Source: Rosa chinensis (taxonomy: Eukaryota > Streptophyta > Magnoliopsida > Rosales > Rosaceae). From it: a DNA stretch of 64,000 bases. Positions 35,890 through 46,535 of this stretch are shown in pieces. The notes under the pieces are model-generated. The model was not told the DNA's origin and made no database searches. It worked only from the letters and a program-made list of their open reading frames with translations. Where the stretch lies: assembly GCF_002994745.2 (NCBI RefSeq), contig NC_037094.1:65626989-65690988 (forward strand), given 5' to 3'. Made by a program: the position numbers and the translations under genes. The first letter of the stretch is position 1. Every line of letters begins with the position of its first letter.

Positions 35890-36865
35890 TTTTTTTTGAG
35901 AAAATGAAAATTCTATTAATAACTAAACAGATTACAAAGCATTGGATCCATAGTTACGGGACCGTCAACATGAGTGACTTCCATGAGCCAAAAATGCTCA
36001 ACTCCTAATCAAATTTTACACCCATACTCGCGAGCTACAATAAGTAACAACCAAACCTGTACCTATACAATCCAGCCACCAACATTAAGATGAACTGTTT
36101 TCACCTGTTCAGACTCCGCGTCCCAAAACAGCCAGACCACTTGTAAGGGTGATTCACCATCACGTTGATAACCAGAAAGCACCGACAAAAGACCAGACCA
36201 TGACACAGCAGAACGACCATGACACCATAACAATGGCATCGACACTCCACTAAAACACCCAAACCCTCGCTCAAGGGAGGAGGGACTTATTAATCCTAAC
36301 CACAAACTAAATAATAAAAGCCTAAAAAAACACAGAAATAAACTGCCACAATCAACTTTCCTTCTCCACAAAATCGACTTAAGCTTCACAGAATCAGTCA
36401 TAGCAAAGTTGGGATTGAAGTTGGTAAACTCGACCCCAATTATCTGACATCTAAGCCAAGACAAAACGAACCTGGAGAGAAACTCCATCTCTGAAATCTC
36501 CTTCCACCATAAACCCAGATGACAAAACTCTCCAACCGAGCACTATCCCAACACCGACCCAATGTCAACACACCTTCCAATCTTACTGAGATGACCGCTC
36601 CTCGATTCCTCAAGTTTTCTGCAACAGAACACCGATCCGCCGTTGTCTTCATCTGAGAAAAAGAAAACGCCTCCTGTCGTAGCCCCCAATCTTGATCACC
36701 TCCCGCCACCAAGCGAAAACACGCCCATCCGGCCACACCCTTCGCTCACCGATGAGGCTGGTAGACGTCTTCGACGGGAGGGCGCAGCCTGATAAGCAAA
36801 GGAGCCGCCTCTGTTTTTTCCAAACCCTAACTACGTTGCTCCAATTTTTGCGGAGCAAAGGAGCG
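35890..36865 (-). mobile_element. Non-autonomous LINE-like retroposon, 976 bp
   Basis: On the minus strand it runs from a start near 36865, through a G+C-rich body with TAGTTAGGGTTTGG near its start, to a poly-A tail that appears as a T-run at 35890-35897. TACTTCCT occurs at both edges (35882-35889 and 36866-36873) as a short target duplication. Frames inside (up to 141 codons) match no recognised protein. It resembles the elements at 39110-40570, 48071-49220 and 54102-55005. Confidence 0.6.
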
Positions 36866-37125
36866 TACTTCCTAATTTTATAGTTAGGGCAATTTTAGGG
36901 TGCCTTATTTAAGGCCTAAAATTTGTGGTCTTAATCCTATGTGACAATGTACACCAGTTATATCAAACTAATATTACTTTTTTATATTTTTACTCCAATT
37001 TTATTAAAACCAGCCTTATACCATGCGATGCACATGTGAATGGTGAATATCATTTAATTATCACCACTTCCTTAATTTTTCTTTTGTAATTATGTTTTTT
37101 TGCTTTTTTATCATATTAAAATAAA

Positions 37126-38348
37126 GGGTTTTGTCCATTTACCCTAATTTAAGGGATTTTTTTCTCACTTACCCAATTAAGTTTTTTTAATTCTCCATTA
37201 CCCATGAACACTCTAATAATGTCTTCCCTAATACCCAATTATGTTTTTTTTATTTTTTTTGTTTAGACTATTTTACCCTCACCCATTTGTTACATAGGAG
37301 ACTTCGTCGGAATCCTGTCACCGGTCACGGAATCCGACCAACGATTGAGGAATCTGGCCAACGAGCGTGGGAATCCGGTCACCAACCATCACCCATCGGG
37401 CTGCTCTGAAAACCTGGCTGGATGTCCCCAAAGAGCTTGCCGGAGATCTCATAGGTCGCTGGAAAGATTTATTGCCCCCAAATAAACTTTTATTACCCCC
37501 TAATAAACCTCTATTGCCCCCCAATAGACATTTATTGGGGGACAAACCTCACCGGAAGTCTATAAAGAGGTTGTCGAAGATCTCATATGGGGCTAGAGAT
37601 GTTTATTGTCCCCCTGAATAAACCTGTATTGCCCCCCAATAAACGTTTATTGCCCTCCAATAGAACTTTCGGTCTCCGGAATGAGAACTAATCTCCGTAA
37701 AATTAGACAAATAAAACTTTGATTAAAGAAAAAAACGAGGAGATTACATTAATTCAAAACATTTATTGCCCTCCAATAGACGTCTATTGAGAAGCAATAG
37801 ACGTCTATAAGATGTTTATTACCCTCTAATAAAACTTTTTTTTTCTTTTTTCTTTCTTTTTGGGCCTTTTGCCCCCATTACAACAACAACAAAAATATTT
37901 GGGCACCCACAAAATGATCTAGGCACATATGTCCTCTTCTCCCTTCTTTCGAGTTGCAGACCCGGCACCGGAAGTAGTTTTCAGGAAAATGTGGCGTTGA
38001 GCCAGTTCTCGGAGATCTTGTGGTGGAGCATAGCCAGAAAGTCCTTCCAGAGGGCCTCATGATCGAACTAGAGTCAGTTAGGAGTCGAACTTGGACCCTC
38101 GAACCTGGGAGTTGGAGTCGAACTTGGACCAACGACGACTGAGATCGGACTGCGGAGAGTAGGGCCCATGACTTCCAGGTTTGCATTGAGATATGAGTTC
38201 TCCACCGGCAAGGTCACTACTACCAGAGCTTCTTCGTCGTCTTCAGGCAAGCCGACACTGTTCCGAGGCTCATTGAGACTGTGTTCGACTCTAGTAGCTC
38301 TGATCGGAGCTTCAAGCGTGATGCCGGAGTTCGACGCCGCACTAGAGG

Positions 38349-38445
<97 letters not shown>

Positions 38446-38583
38446 TGTATAAAATGTTATTTATTAATTAGGTTAAGGCTAAAATTGTCATTTTGCTTCA
38501 AATTGGGTTAGTGGGAATAAAAATTGGTCGCTGGGTTAAGTGAGACAATTTTAACTGATTTTGGTGCTTTGGGTCAAGGATCC
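37126..38583. mobile_element. Pack-MULE-like element, copy B (1458 bp)
   Basis: Perfect 9-bp duplications TAAAATAAA lie at 37117-37125 and 38584-38592. It starts GGGTTTTGTCCATTTACCC and ends TTGGGTCAAGGATCC. It shares with copies A and D the CTTACCCAATTAAG lane, the CGTCGGAATCC block, the CCCCCAATAGACGT minisatellite, the GACAAATAAAACTTTGATTA segment and the right-terminal GTTAAGTGAGACAATTTTA. Its cargo (about 37870-38340) differs from that of the other copies and is not recognised. Confidence 0.88.
38350..38443. repeat. (GA)n microsatellite, about 94 bp
   Basis: About 47 uninterrupted GA dinucleotides inside Pack-MULE copy B. Arg/Glu-repeat frames across it (38168-38511) are artefacts of the repeat. 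Confidence 0.95.
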
Positions 38584-39243
38584 TAAAATAAACTATTTAG
38601 ATGAATGAATTATGCTTTTTTTTTTCTAGACTAAAGGGATTTTTGACAATTTATATTAGGGTGGTTCTAATTGGACCTCCAAATTTGCTATTTGGACCTC
38701 TCATACTTAGTACACCTCTAATTTACTTTTTAGAATACTTGAATTGCTAAGTAGACCTCCTTATTTTAACCAAAACACCCTTGAACATGAGATACAACAA
38801 TCTGTTACTCGACTTTTTATCTATATTCAACTACAAGAAGAAGAATGAATCAAAATCACATGATGTTGCTCTCTTATTAGAAGGTCTCTCATCCACCAAA
38901 ATTAATCAGAGGGTTGGTTCTCGATCTTGATATGTTGCTGGAATCCCTTTGAATATGCTACAATAAGGATTTTAAGGGTTTTAGGTTGGAAGATCGAGTA
39001 ATAACTATATCATAATATTCAATGAATTTAATTTAAGAAAATTCCAAATCAGATTGCTTTGAATTTATTTTTGTATTAAATGATGGGCCATCTATAGATT
39101 TTTTATTTTTTTTTATTTTTTAGGGAAATGGAATATATTCCAATGATCAAAAGATCATGACGACCGTACAAGGTCAATCTAGGGGATTCGAAGATCACTC
39201 ATTACAATCACTGCTCAACTAACTACACAAATAGTCAGACTAA

Positions 39244-39759
39244 GAGCATCTTTAGCAATGCTAGCCATTTTTGAGTCAAATTTTAGCTAAAATAGCTAAA
39301 AAGTCATTTTAGCTAGTCACTTTAGAATTACGTCTGCATCAATGCTCTATATTTTAGCTAGTTTTGAATTTAAATTATTTTTAAATGAATATTAAATAGT
39401 TTAAATGTATTTATAACTTACATAAAATAGCTTCTTTTTTTCTCTTCTTCTTAAAAAGAGGATCCAAGGATTTCATTCCTACCCCCATTGTGACTCGAAC
39501 CCATGACTTCCTACATAGGTAGTGGATGCTCTAACCATTGAGCTAACACCACATGACTTACATAAAAAAACTTAAAATGAATGTTTTAAATTATAGAGAG
39601 CCTCAGTCATCTCGCTCTCTATATTTAGGAGCAAGATAGCTAAAAGTTATAATAAAGAGTCACTTAGGAGTCTGGTGCAGTAGCTAAAATAGATAAAAAG
39701 CTAAACATGCTCTCCAAAATAGCTAAAGAGCCACAATAGAGAGTCTGTTAAAGATGCTC
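39244..39759 (-). mobile_element. Tourist-like MITE, second copy, holding a SINE
   Basis: TAA duplications lie at 39241-39243 and 39760-39762, with ends GAGCATCTTTAGCAATGC and, from the right, GAGCATCTTTAACAGAC. It is an inverted homologue of the MITE at 18753-21793, sharing ATTCATTTAAAAA-type, CATTTAAACTATTTAATATT and GAGAGCATGTTTAG segments. Its extra length is a SINE at 39428-39555. Confidence 0.85.
39428..39555 (-). mobile_element. tRNA-derived SINE, about 128 bp
   Basis: Read on the minus strand it starts CATGTGGTGTTAGCTCAATG, containing box A (TTAGCTCAATGGTTAGAGCA). Box B (GGGTTCGAGTC) follows about 45 bp on, and it ends in an A/G-rich tail. The 12-bp target duplication ACTTACATAAAA is perfect (39416-39427 and 39556-39567). 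The first copy of the host MITE lacks it, confirming the insertion. Confidence 0.85.
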
Positions 39760-40871
39760 TAATACGCATAAGGGAATGCGAAAACTAAAATCCAAAAAGG
39801 AAATGCAAAACTACTAACCAAAAGGAAACTACAAAGAAAAAACAACTAACAACTTTGTTTATTCCGAAATACAACCCTAATTCTTCGCATCTACCATGAA
39901 TGGCTTGGGGCCTAAGACCAACTTGGTGTACCCTTCCACCGCTCAAAGCATTGAATAGCCTCAAATTAGAGTCATATAGAAGTCCAACCCACAACAAGCC
40001 CAACAAGAGCCCCGGCCCAACCTCCGGCCCAAACAAGAGAGAGGAGGGAGAATGGATTGAAACCAAAAGCCCAACCCACACCCACTGCCCTCAATCTGCA
40101 ACTCAGACCATTGATCACTGGAACCCTAGGAGGCTTGCCGGAGGCACTGCTACCACACCAAGCAAGCAAGCCGCCATTGCCATTCCGACGGACGACCTCG
40201 ATCTTCAACCATCCTCGCCGCCTCGAGGGACTTGAGTCCGACTTGGAAGATAGCCATGCAGTTGAAACAAGCCCGACCTGCTGTAAAAACCAGAAGTGAC
40301 TTCGAAGAGATGCCGACAAAGGTGCACCGCCGACAACAAGAAACCAGTTCCGTCGCCGCCTCACACCCACTTCTCGTCCAAAGATGTCCTTCGTCTCTGA
40401 TCCCAAATCTGAGAATACTCCCCTCTGCTGCACACCCGAGCGTCTCACACTAGATACAAAAGACGCCGGAAGACGCCCCCTGACAGGTAAGGAACGAATC
40501 AGTTGCCGCCACCTGCTACCAAAAATCCTAGGGTTTTGGTATACTCAGCTCCAAAAAAATTGGAGCGATTGTTTCGTCATGGGAACATATGAATACACTA
40601 TAGAAACTATTTTTTTAATTAATTGCTTTAGGTAAATTATAAAACAATATAGGCAATATAAGGAAATTTCGGAAATTTTTTTTTTTGAATTGAATTGAAT
40701 GTTTTTTTTTTTTTGGGGGGGGGTAAGAAGAGCAATTTTTTTTTTCTCATTTTTCTCTCTTTGTCCTTATTTGTCTTTTCATATAATTTGACAAAGTCTA
40801 TTAATAATTGAAAAAGTCGGAGGTCCAAATATCAAATGTGGAGGTCCAACTAGAACCATCTTTTATATTTT

Positions 40872-43361
40872 GGGTGTAGCCGTTGTCACCTTACTATTTT
40901 CTTTGTTCACCCTACTTGCTAATTACACCCTACATTTTAATTTTAATTATTATATTTAATTATCTAACTCATTTTTCTTTCTAGAAATATCCTTATATGA
41001 CATACCCAATTAAAGAAGATTTTTTTTTTAACGAAAATCTCTAATTTAATTTATACCAATAAAAAATAATATATATTAAAGTTTCCTAATAAAATCATAA
41101 TCTGATTTACTTCCATTTTTTAAATTTTTTTCTTTCAGTTTTTATGATCATCTATTTTAATTCATGTTAAAAGATTATTAAGTTAACAACCATGAGAAAT
41201 GAAGAAGAGATTGATTTTTGTGTGTGTGTGTGTGTTTTACTAAGGGTATTGCAAAGATGATGAAGCTAACACTAATAGTTTTATGAAAGGATTAATTGTT
41301 GTTTACCTACTTGAACTTTTGGTCATTCTTCGTGTTAGTCCCTAAACTTCCAATTTCATCAACAACATCCCTGAACTCTCAATTTTCATCAACCGTGCCC
41401 AATTCTTCAAATTCCATCCAAAATTTTCGTCAATTCATGACGTGGCAAGAGACAGAAGGGCTAAAATGATCAATTTGCATTTTATCTACCCTTTGAAGAG
41501 GATCAATTTTAAATTTTTTTGTTTGTTTTGTTTTTAGAAAACCCCTCCTTTCTAGCTCGAACAATGTATTGCCTCCACCGCTACTGCTGCCTCTTCCTCC
41601 ACAGTTACTAGCTCTTCCACCACCATAGCTAAAGCTAGTTGACTCCTCCACCACCACCGCCATCCTCCACACCATCCTTCTTCAGAATCTCATCCACCAC
41701 CATCGCCGTCCCCCATGCCATCCTTATTCCGAATCTCATCCATAAGTTCTCTCTCTTCGAGCCCAAATACTGATCTTTAATGGCCACTCCGACTCATGCA
41801 CATTGTTTCTCTCTCTCTCGGTCTCGATCTCGATCTCTTTGGGAGTATCGATCTCAGTCTCAGTCCTTAACACAGTCCCGATCCGAATTAAAGTTGTTGG
41901 GGACAGAATCAGAGGAGAAAGAGCGGAGATTCAAGAGAAGCTAGTGCATGGAGGCATTTCTATTCTTTGTGCTCTTCTTGGCGGTGTCCACGACCTCTAT
42001 GATTGACACCTCTGATCATCTTCGTGGCTTACCACTGCACCATCATGTTTGCAGGCCTCTGACCAGTCGAGATTCTCACAACCTTTTGGCAGACCAGCCT
42101 CTTCACTTGGGAACTTGATGGCCTTAATTTGGATGTCGAACCCAGAAGAGGGTTTCCTCGATTAGGTCGTTTAGGCGAATCTGATGGTGTTTTGGGGTGG
42201 CTGGTCAGAAGTACTGCGAGCACCATGGGCATCGCAGACGAAACCGTTCAAGAAAGCTTGTGGAAGTCACCACCGCTACCACCACAACAGCCGCCGAAGG
42301 AGGGACCCTTGATGCTACCACCAATTCAGTCGTTACTGTTGCCTTATCATTGGAAAATGGGTCGGATGGGACCTATTTTGCTCTTTCTAGGTCATCCCCT
42401 CCTATTGATCTGCTTTAGCTGAACCAAAGGTAAAGCCACCACCAATATGTTTTTTGTCCTTTCCATTTGGGTTCAAATTAAATGGTGTAAGACTCAATTC
42501 CATTGTCTGACAATCGGGGTAAGCAACATCAATGAATCAATTTCATTATCTGTGATTTTGGGAGAATTGTGGGTAAAGTTTTATGCTTTATGTATGGATT
42601 TGAAATTTTATTGTTAGATTGAAGAATGTTATAGTTGGGCAGATGAGGCTTTCAGTTTTATGCCTTTCTGGAAAAGGTTATGTGTAGATCATGTCGGATT
42701 CACTAAGAAATCAGAATGGTGATGAGCTGTATGTTAATTCAAAATTGCCGAAATTTTTGCTCTTTTGAGCCTGTTGGTTTTGAGCAATGAACAATTGAAG
42801 AGAATAGAGATATATTCATTTATGTATAATATACTTAATATTGTTTTGGTTTAAAAAAAAAAAAGTGGGAAAACGTTCACAAGGGTATTATCAAAATTTT
42901 GCCCTTCTATCTCCTGCCATGTCATCAATTAACGGAAATTTTGGATGGAGTTTGAAAAATTGGACAAGGCTGATGAAAATTGGGAGTTCAGGGGTGTTGT
43001 TGATGAAATTGGAACTTTAGAGACTAACATGAAGAATGACCAAAAGTTCAGGTAGGTAAATAGGAATTAATCCTTTATGAATTGAATCACAAATTATGAT
43101 GAGGAGGCAACAAAAAGAGTATAAAAAATTTAATAAATTCAAATTTGGATGGAAAAGATAAAGATTAATGTTATCGAATAAAAAATTAAATAGTCTTTCT
43201 ATTTGATTAATTAGTTATATATTTAGTTTTCCTTACAGATTTGGATTTTAGAAAACTAGTGTACTTATCAATCATTTTACACTTAGGTAATATAGTATTT
43301 CAATAATTCAAATGTTTGTAGGGTGAACTAAGAAAACGGTAGGGTGGCAATAGCCACACCC
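40872..43361. mobile_element. MULE-like TIR element, split by a second MULE
   Basis: The left end GGGTGTAGCCGTTGTCACC is mirrored at the right by GGTGGCAATAGCCACACCC; mirrored TTTCTTTGTTCACCCTAC extends the inverted repeat to about 45 bp. Flanks TTATATTTT (40863-40871) and TTATATTAT (43362-43370) differ at one base. Its own sequence is 40872-41288 plus 43083-43361. A (TG)n tract lies at 41220-41235. Confidence 0.75.
41289..43073. mobile_element. MULE with inverted repeats of about 170 bp, nested in another MULE
   Basis: Starts GGATTAATTGTTGTTTACCT and ends with the mirror GTAAATAGGAATTAATCC. Arms of about 170 bp match closely, sharing CCTGAACTTTTGGTCATTCT-type, CCAATTTCATCAACAACA and CATCCAAAATTT segments. 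Flanks TTTATGAAA (41280-41288) and TTTATGAAT (43074-43082) differ at the last base. The interior (about 41540-42430) is rich in CCACCACC and TCTC tracts and contains Ser/Thr/Pro-rich frames with no recognised domain, so captured host sequence is possible but not proven. Confidence 0.82.
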
Positions 43362-43407
43362 TTATATTATATGCTGAAGCTTGAGTGCTTTGCTTTATTA
43401 GTAAATA

Positions 43408-44647
43408 CTAGCCTCCCAATGTATAAAAAAAATTCTCAAAAAAAAAAAGTAAAAATAATAATAAAAAGTTAGGAAGTTATATGATAGTGGGTAGTTATCT
43501 GAATGATCCACTCCATGCAGATAAGTGGATAACTGTAGATAATGGGTAGTTATCTGCAGAGAGAAAGTGGATTTTATTTCCTTCCTTTCTCATTTTTATC
43601 TAATTTTTTATTGTTGAAGTAATTGATGATTATGTCTAGAGGTGGCAAACGGGCCACTAAGCACGAGCACGACACGGCCCAAGTCCGTTAGTAGCCCGGC
43701 ACTACCCGAGCACTTTAAAATAACAGGTCGGGCTGGGCTTAAGAATATTGGCCCATTGGCTCGGCCCGGCCCGAGCCAGTAATGGGCCCGGCATGGCCCG
43801 AGCACGATATATTATGGGCCGGCCCATTACAAACACAAAATTTCATTTTGTTTTTAAAACTATTAAAAAACTACAATGATGAAATTTGAATATGAGACCT
43901 TTTTATGTAAAATCTCATTACAATTCCACCAATGCTTTCTTTTATATTGTCAAAATGATGAAACAAAACATTATATCCTTGTTTTGACATAAGTATTTTT
44001 TTAAATATTAAATATATGTTTATTAATAAAGACTAATCTCATAATAATACAACTATAGAATGAAAGAAAGAATAATAGATACTAAATCTTCATTATATTA
44101 ATAAAGATTAATCTCACAATAATATACTAAAAACAATATATTTTGAGTTTTTTTCTTTCTTTCTTTCTTATAGTGGAATATAAAAAATTATTAGAAATCT
44201 AATCTTCAAAAAGCTAAGATTAAGAAAAACGTTGTAGAACTTAATTTATTTTAATTTTTTAAATAGTTAAATAAAATTAATTTTTATTGGTTCAAATTAA
44301 GATTTTAAAATCGTGCTTTATAGTGGGTAGGCACGAGCACGGCCTGTTATTGACCCGGCACGAGCACGGCCCGGCACGATACGGGCTAAGGCCATGGGCC
44401 GGGCCGGGCTTAATGTTTAAGTAAATAGGCCGACACGAGTCCGGCACGATAATAAATGGGCCAGCCCAAGCACGGCACGAAGCACGACTAGGCCCTCTTA
44501 AAATGGGCCGGGTCGGCCCGTTTGCCACCTCTAATTATGTCTCTAGAGAATAAAAGTTTAGTTTTATTTTTTTAATATTTCAAGGTTATTTTGGTACATT
44601 TTTTCAGTTTTGGCTAACAAAAACTCTTCTCTTATTAATAATATAGA
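43408..44647 (-). mobile_element. Possible Helitron (minus strand) interrupted by the hAT element
   Basis: On the minus strand the sequence from 44647 reads TCTATATTATTAATAAGAG and then AGTTTTTGTTAGCCAAAAC, closely matching the left end of the Helitron at 26525. A CTAG followed by T occurs at about 43408-43411, but no convincing hairpin precedes it, so the 3' end is tentative. Confidence 0.45.
43637..44533. mobile_element. hAT-type non-autonomous element, 897 bp
   Basis: The perfect 8-bp duplication ATTATGTC lies at 43629-43636 and 44534-44541. The ends are TAGAGGTGGCAAACGGGCC and the exact mirror GGCCCGTTTGCCACCTCTA. About 180 bp at each end is dense in CACGAGCACGGCCCGGCACG-type subterminal repeats, as in other hAT elements; the centre is A/T-rich. 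No transposase. Confidence 0.92.
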
Positions 44648-44704
44648 GAACTGAAGAAATAAATTCTAAATGTGTAATGAATGTGGACATTTTCCTCCAT
44701 TGTT

Positions 44705-46138
44705 TATTTTTATTTTTATTAAAGATGAACTTTATTAATTCAACTGGAAATACATCCAATGGGGCAATAATTCTCAAGTGAGAACCCCATAGCTTAGCAT
44801 CAATGGCTTACCTCAATAATTTCATGGAGCCAAGGAGGCCCATGCCAAGCAAGGAACATATGAGAGTCGAGTACTGTTTATTTTAGTGAGAGAAGCTCCT
44901 GCTTCTCTCTTACCCAGGCTCTCCCTTCTCTGCAGCAACCTTTCTTCCCCAAATTTTCCTCACCCATGTGGTGATTCCTCACCCTTTGTGGTGATTCCTC
45001 ATCCTCTGTGGTGATTCCTCACCCAAGTGGTGTTTTGATTTCCTTGTTTTCCTCTTCTTTTGCATCTGATTTTGTCCTCATTGTTTCAAATTCGCTTTTA
45101 GATCTTAGATCTAAATCTCTAAGATTTATTCTCAGTTTTGTTCTCATGGTCATTCTCAGTTTTTGTTCTGCCTTTGCTCCTCAAGATGTCCAAACCGTGA
45201 ACAGATCTCCTTCTTCTTGTCTACCTTGCTCTGCCATGGAAGAGTTCCACCTCCTCTGCAACCACCTCTTCAGATCTCAGCTCTCTTTGCTAAGATCTAT
45301 CTTGGTTTGGTTGTTGTTATCCTTTTATGCGAGATCTTCTCGTAATCGGTCCATTGGAGAATGTACGGAGGTTCTGCCCTCCTCACCTCTGCCGACCACC
45401 CTTGGTTACCATCCCTTGCTCATGACTTCCGTTGGAGCTCCGGAGTCGAATCTGCTATGGTGGCTGCAAGTTGGAGATGAAGAAGAAGCTTTGATTAAGA
45501 TTTGGGTTTTTTGGGCTGCTTTGGCCTTTTTGTTTTCGGCTGTTTTCTTTCTTGTATGTTGATTTCTATGGTCTTGCTTGTTCTGGCAGATGACCATGTG
45601 GATCATGGTTTGCAGACTTCATCTGTATTGGGCTGTGTCCCTTGTACTGTTGTTTGGCTTAGAGCCTTGTTAATTGATGCTAGCTTTCGACCAAAAAAAA
45701 AAGAAAAAAGGAGGCCCATGCCAACTTCTTGGCAAAACATAGCTTGCACCATCTTCAATGCCCTTCTAGCAAGAGTATGAGCGACTCGGTTGTCACGCTT
45801 GCGTACATGTTTCCAAGTAACTCGTTCAAATTCTGACATCAACTGACGAATGGCATCCATCACTCCTCCAATGTCGCTTAGATCAAGTTCAGACTTCCCA
45901 AGTGCAACAATTAAGTTTGATGCATCTCCCGCAATCACCAATTGCGTTACACTGAGTTGCTGACAAAACTTCAAACCATGCCAGAGTGCCAAAGCTTCAA
46001 TTGCCTGGGGTTTGAGCAAGGCAGCCATAGGCACTGCTAAAGCCCCTAATAAACCACCACCTCCATTTAAGGCCACTGCTCCCAACCCAATATTACCTGC
46101 CATACTATCACAAGCTCCATCAAAAAATAATTTAATAT
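44705..46138 (-). mobile_element. 5'-truncated LINE with RNase H domain, holding a second retroposon
   Basis: A perfect 17-bp duplication CATTTTCCTCCATTGTT flanks it (44688-44704 and 46139-46155). The minus strand encodes the C-terminal RNase H domain typical of plant LINE ORF2 and ends in an A-rich AATAAAAATAAAAATAAAC tail. The insertion lacks everything 5' of the RNase H domain. A separate retroposon (44849-45707) interrupts its 3' part. Confidence 0.88.
44849..45707 (+). mobile_element. Retroposon of 859 bp nested in the LINE
   Basis: A 17-bp duplication AAGGAGGCCCATGCCAA flanks it exactly (44832-44848 and 45708-45724). It ends TTTCGACC followed by an A-rich tail, a common 3' end of plant LINE-type retroposons. 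The body is C/T-rich, with four imperfect copies of TGTGGTGATTCCTCACCC near 44965-45030, and contains a 184-codon frame (45008-45562) rich in Leu, Ser and Phe with no recognised domain. It may be a non-autonomous LINE derivative. Confidence 0.85.
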
Positions 46139-46151
46139 CATTTTCCTCCAT
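45709..46151 (-). pseudogene. LINE-derived RNase H domain (RVT_3 type), truncated
   Basis: The frame from 46151 reads KLFFDGACDSMAGNIGLGAV, IEALALWHGLKFCQ, VIAGDASNLIVALG and RKRDNRVAHTLARRAL. These are the D, E, D and distal His/Asp regions of plant RVT_3 RNase H folds (Asp 11, Glu 52, Asp 76). Its ATG lies in the target duplication and not in LINE sequence, so the open frame of 182 codons is fortuitous at both ends: the N-terminus starts in host sequence, and the C-terminus runs through a frameshift near 45750 into the nested retroposon. Confidence 0.82.
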
Positions 46152-46242
46152 TGTTAATGAAGATGATTATTTATTTATAATGGGATGTCTAATAACACAA
46201 GTTATCTCAAATTAAAATATTTCTTTTAAAAGGTGGAATATA

Positions 46243-46535
46243 TATATACTATTATTAAGAGAAGATGATTTGTTATTCAAAATCTAAAATTTTGACAGAA
46301 TTAACCTTAGAAGATTAATAAACTTTGAAAATGAATTAAATCACAAGGATAATTGAGACATTTACAAAATGTAATTTTTATTTAAAAAAAATAAAAAAAA
46401 ATACCCACAACCCACTTTTCTCTCTCCCATTTTTTTTCTCTGCAATAACTAACTCTTTTTTTTTTTTTCTGAAAAAAAAAGAAGAAGAAAATAATAATAA
46501 CTTGCACATGCAGAGCATGTGTGGATAAATGCTAG
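46243..46535 (+). mobile_element. Non-autonomous Helitron, 293 bp, second copy
   Basis: It starts TATATACTATTATTAAGAG, the same as the Helitron at 26525 except that the terminal TC is TA, and ends GGATAAATGCTAG before a T. The hairpin CACATGC-AGA-GCATGTG precedes the terminal CTAG by about ten bases. Body sequence is only loosely related, with a long T-run in the middle. Confidence 0.72.

Larger units (their letters stand above)
39110..40570 (-). mobile_element. LINE-like retroposon nested in a TIR element and itself holding a MITE
   Basis: On the minus strand a G+C-rich body with CCTAGGATTTTTGG near its start (40530) leads to A/T-rich sequence ending near 39110. Its style matches the retroposons at 35890 and 48071. 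It is broken by the MITE at 39244-39759. A clean target duplication was not found, so both edges are approximate. Frames of 98-158 codons inside it match no recognised protein. Confidence 0.5.
38659..40861. mobile_element. TIR element (MULE-like), split by a retroposon
   Basis: The left end GGGTGGTTCTAATTGGACCT is mirrored at the right by GGTCCAACTAGAACCATC; the inverted repeats extend about 45 bp and include ATTTGCTATTTGGACCTC. Flanks are TTTATATTA (38650-38658) and TTTATATTT (40862-40870), a 9-bp duplication with one change. Its own sequence is about 38659-39108 and 40571-40861; the rest is a nested retroposon. The right duplication overlaps the left duplication of the next element. Confidence 0.75.

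Noticed and set aside
38168..38511. Frames with Arg/Glu repeats
   Set aside because: Translations of the (GA)n microsatellite; the same applies to 61048-61384.
39488..39555. Possible tRNA gene
   Set aside because: Box A and B are present, but the acceptor stem does not close and the unit has a 12-bp target duplication, so it is a SINE.
45008..45562. 184-codon frame as a host gene
   Set aside because: It lies wholly within a retroposon delimited by a 17-bp duplication and has no recognised domain; kept only as part of that element.
45603..46151. 182-codon RNase H frame as an intact host gene
   Set aside because: The start codon is in the LINE target duplication, the upstream part of ORF2 is missing and the end runs into a nested element.
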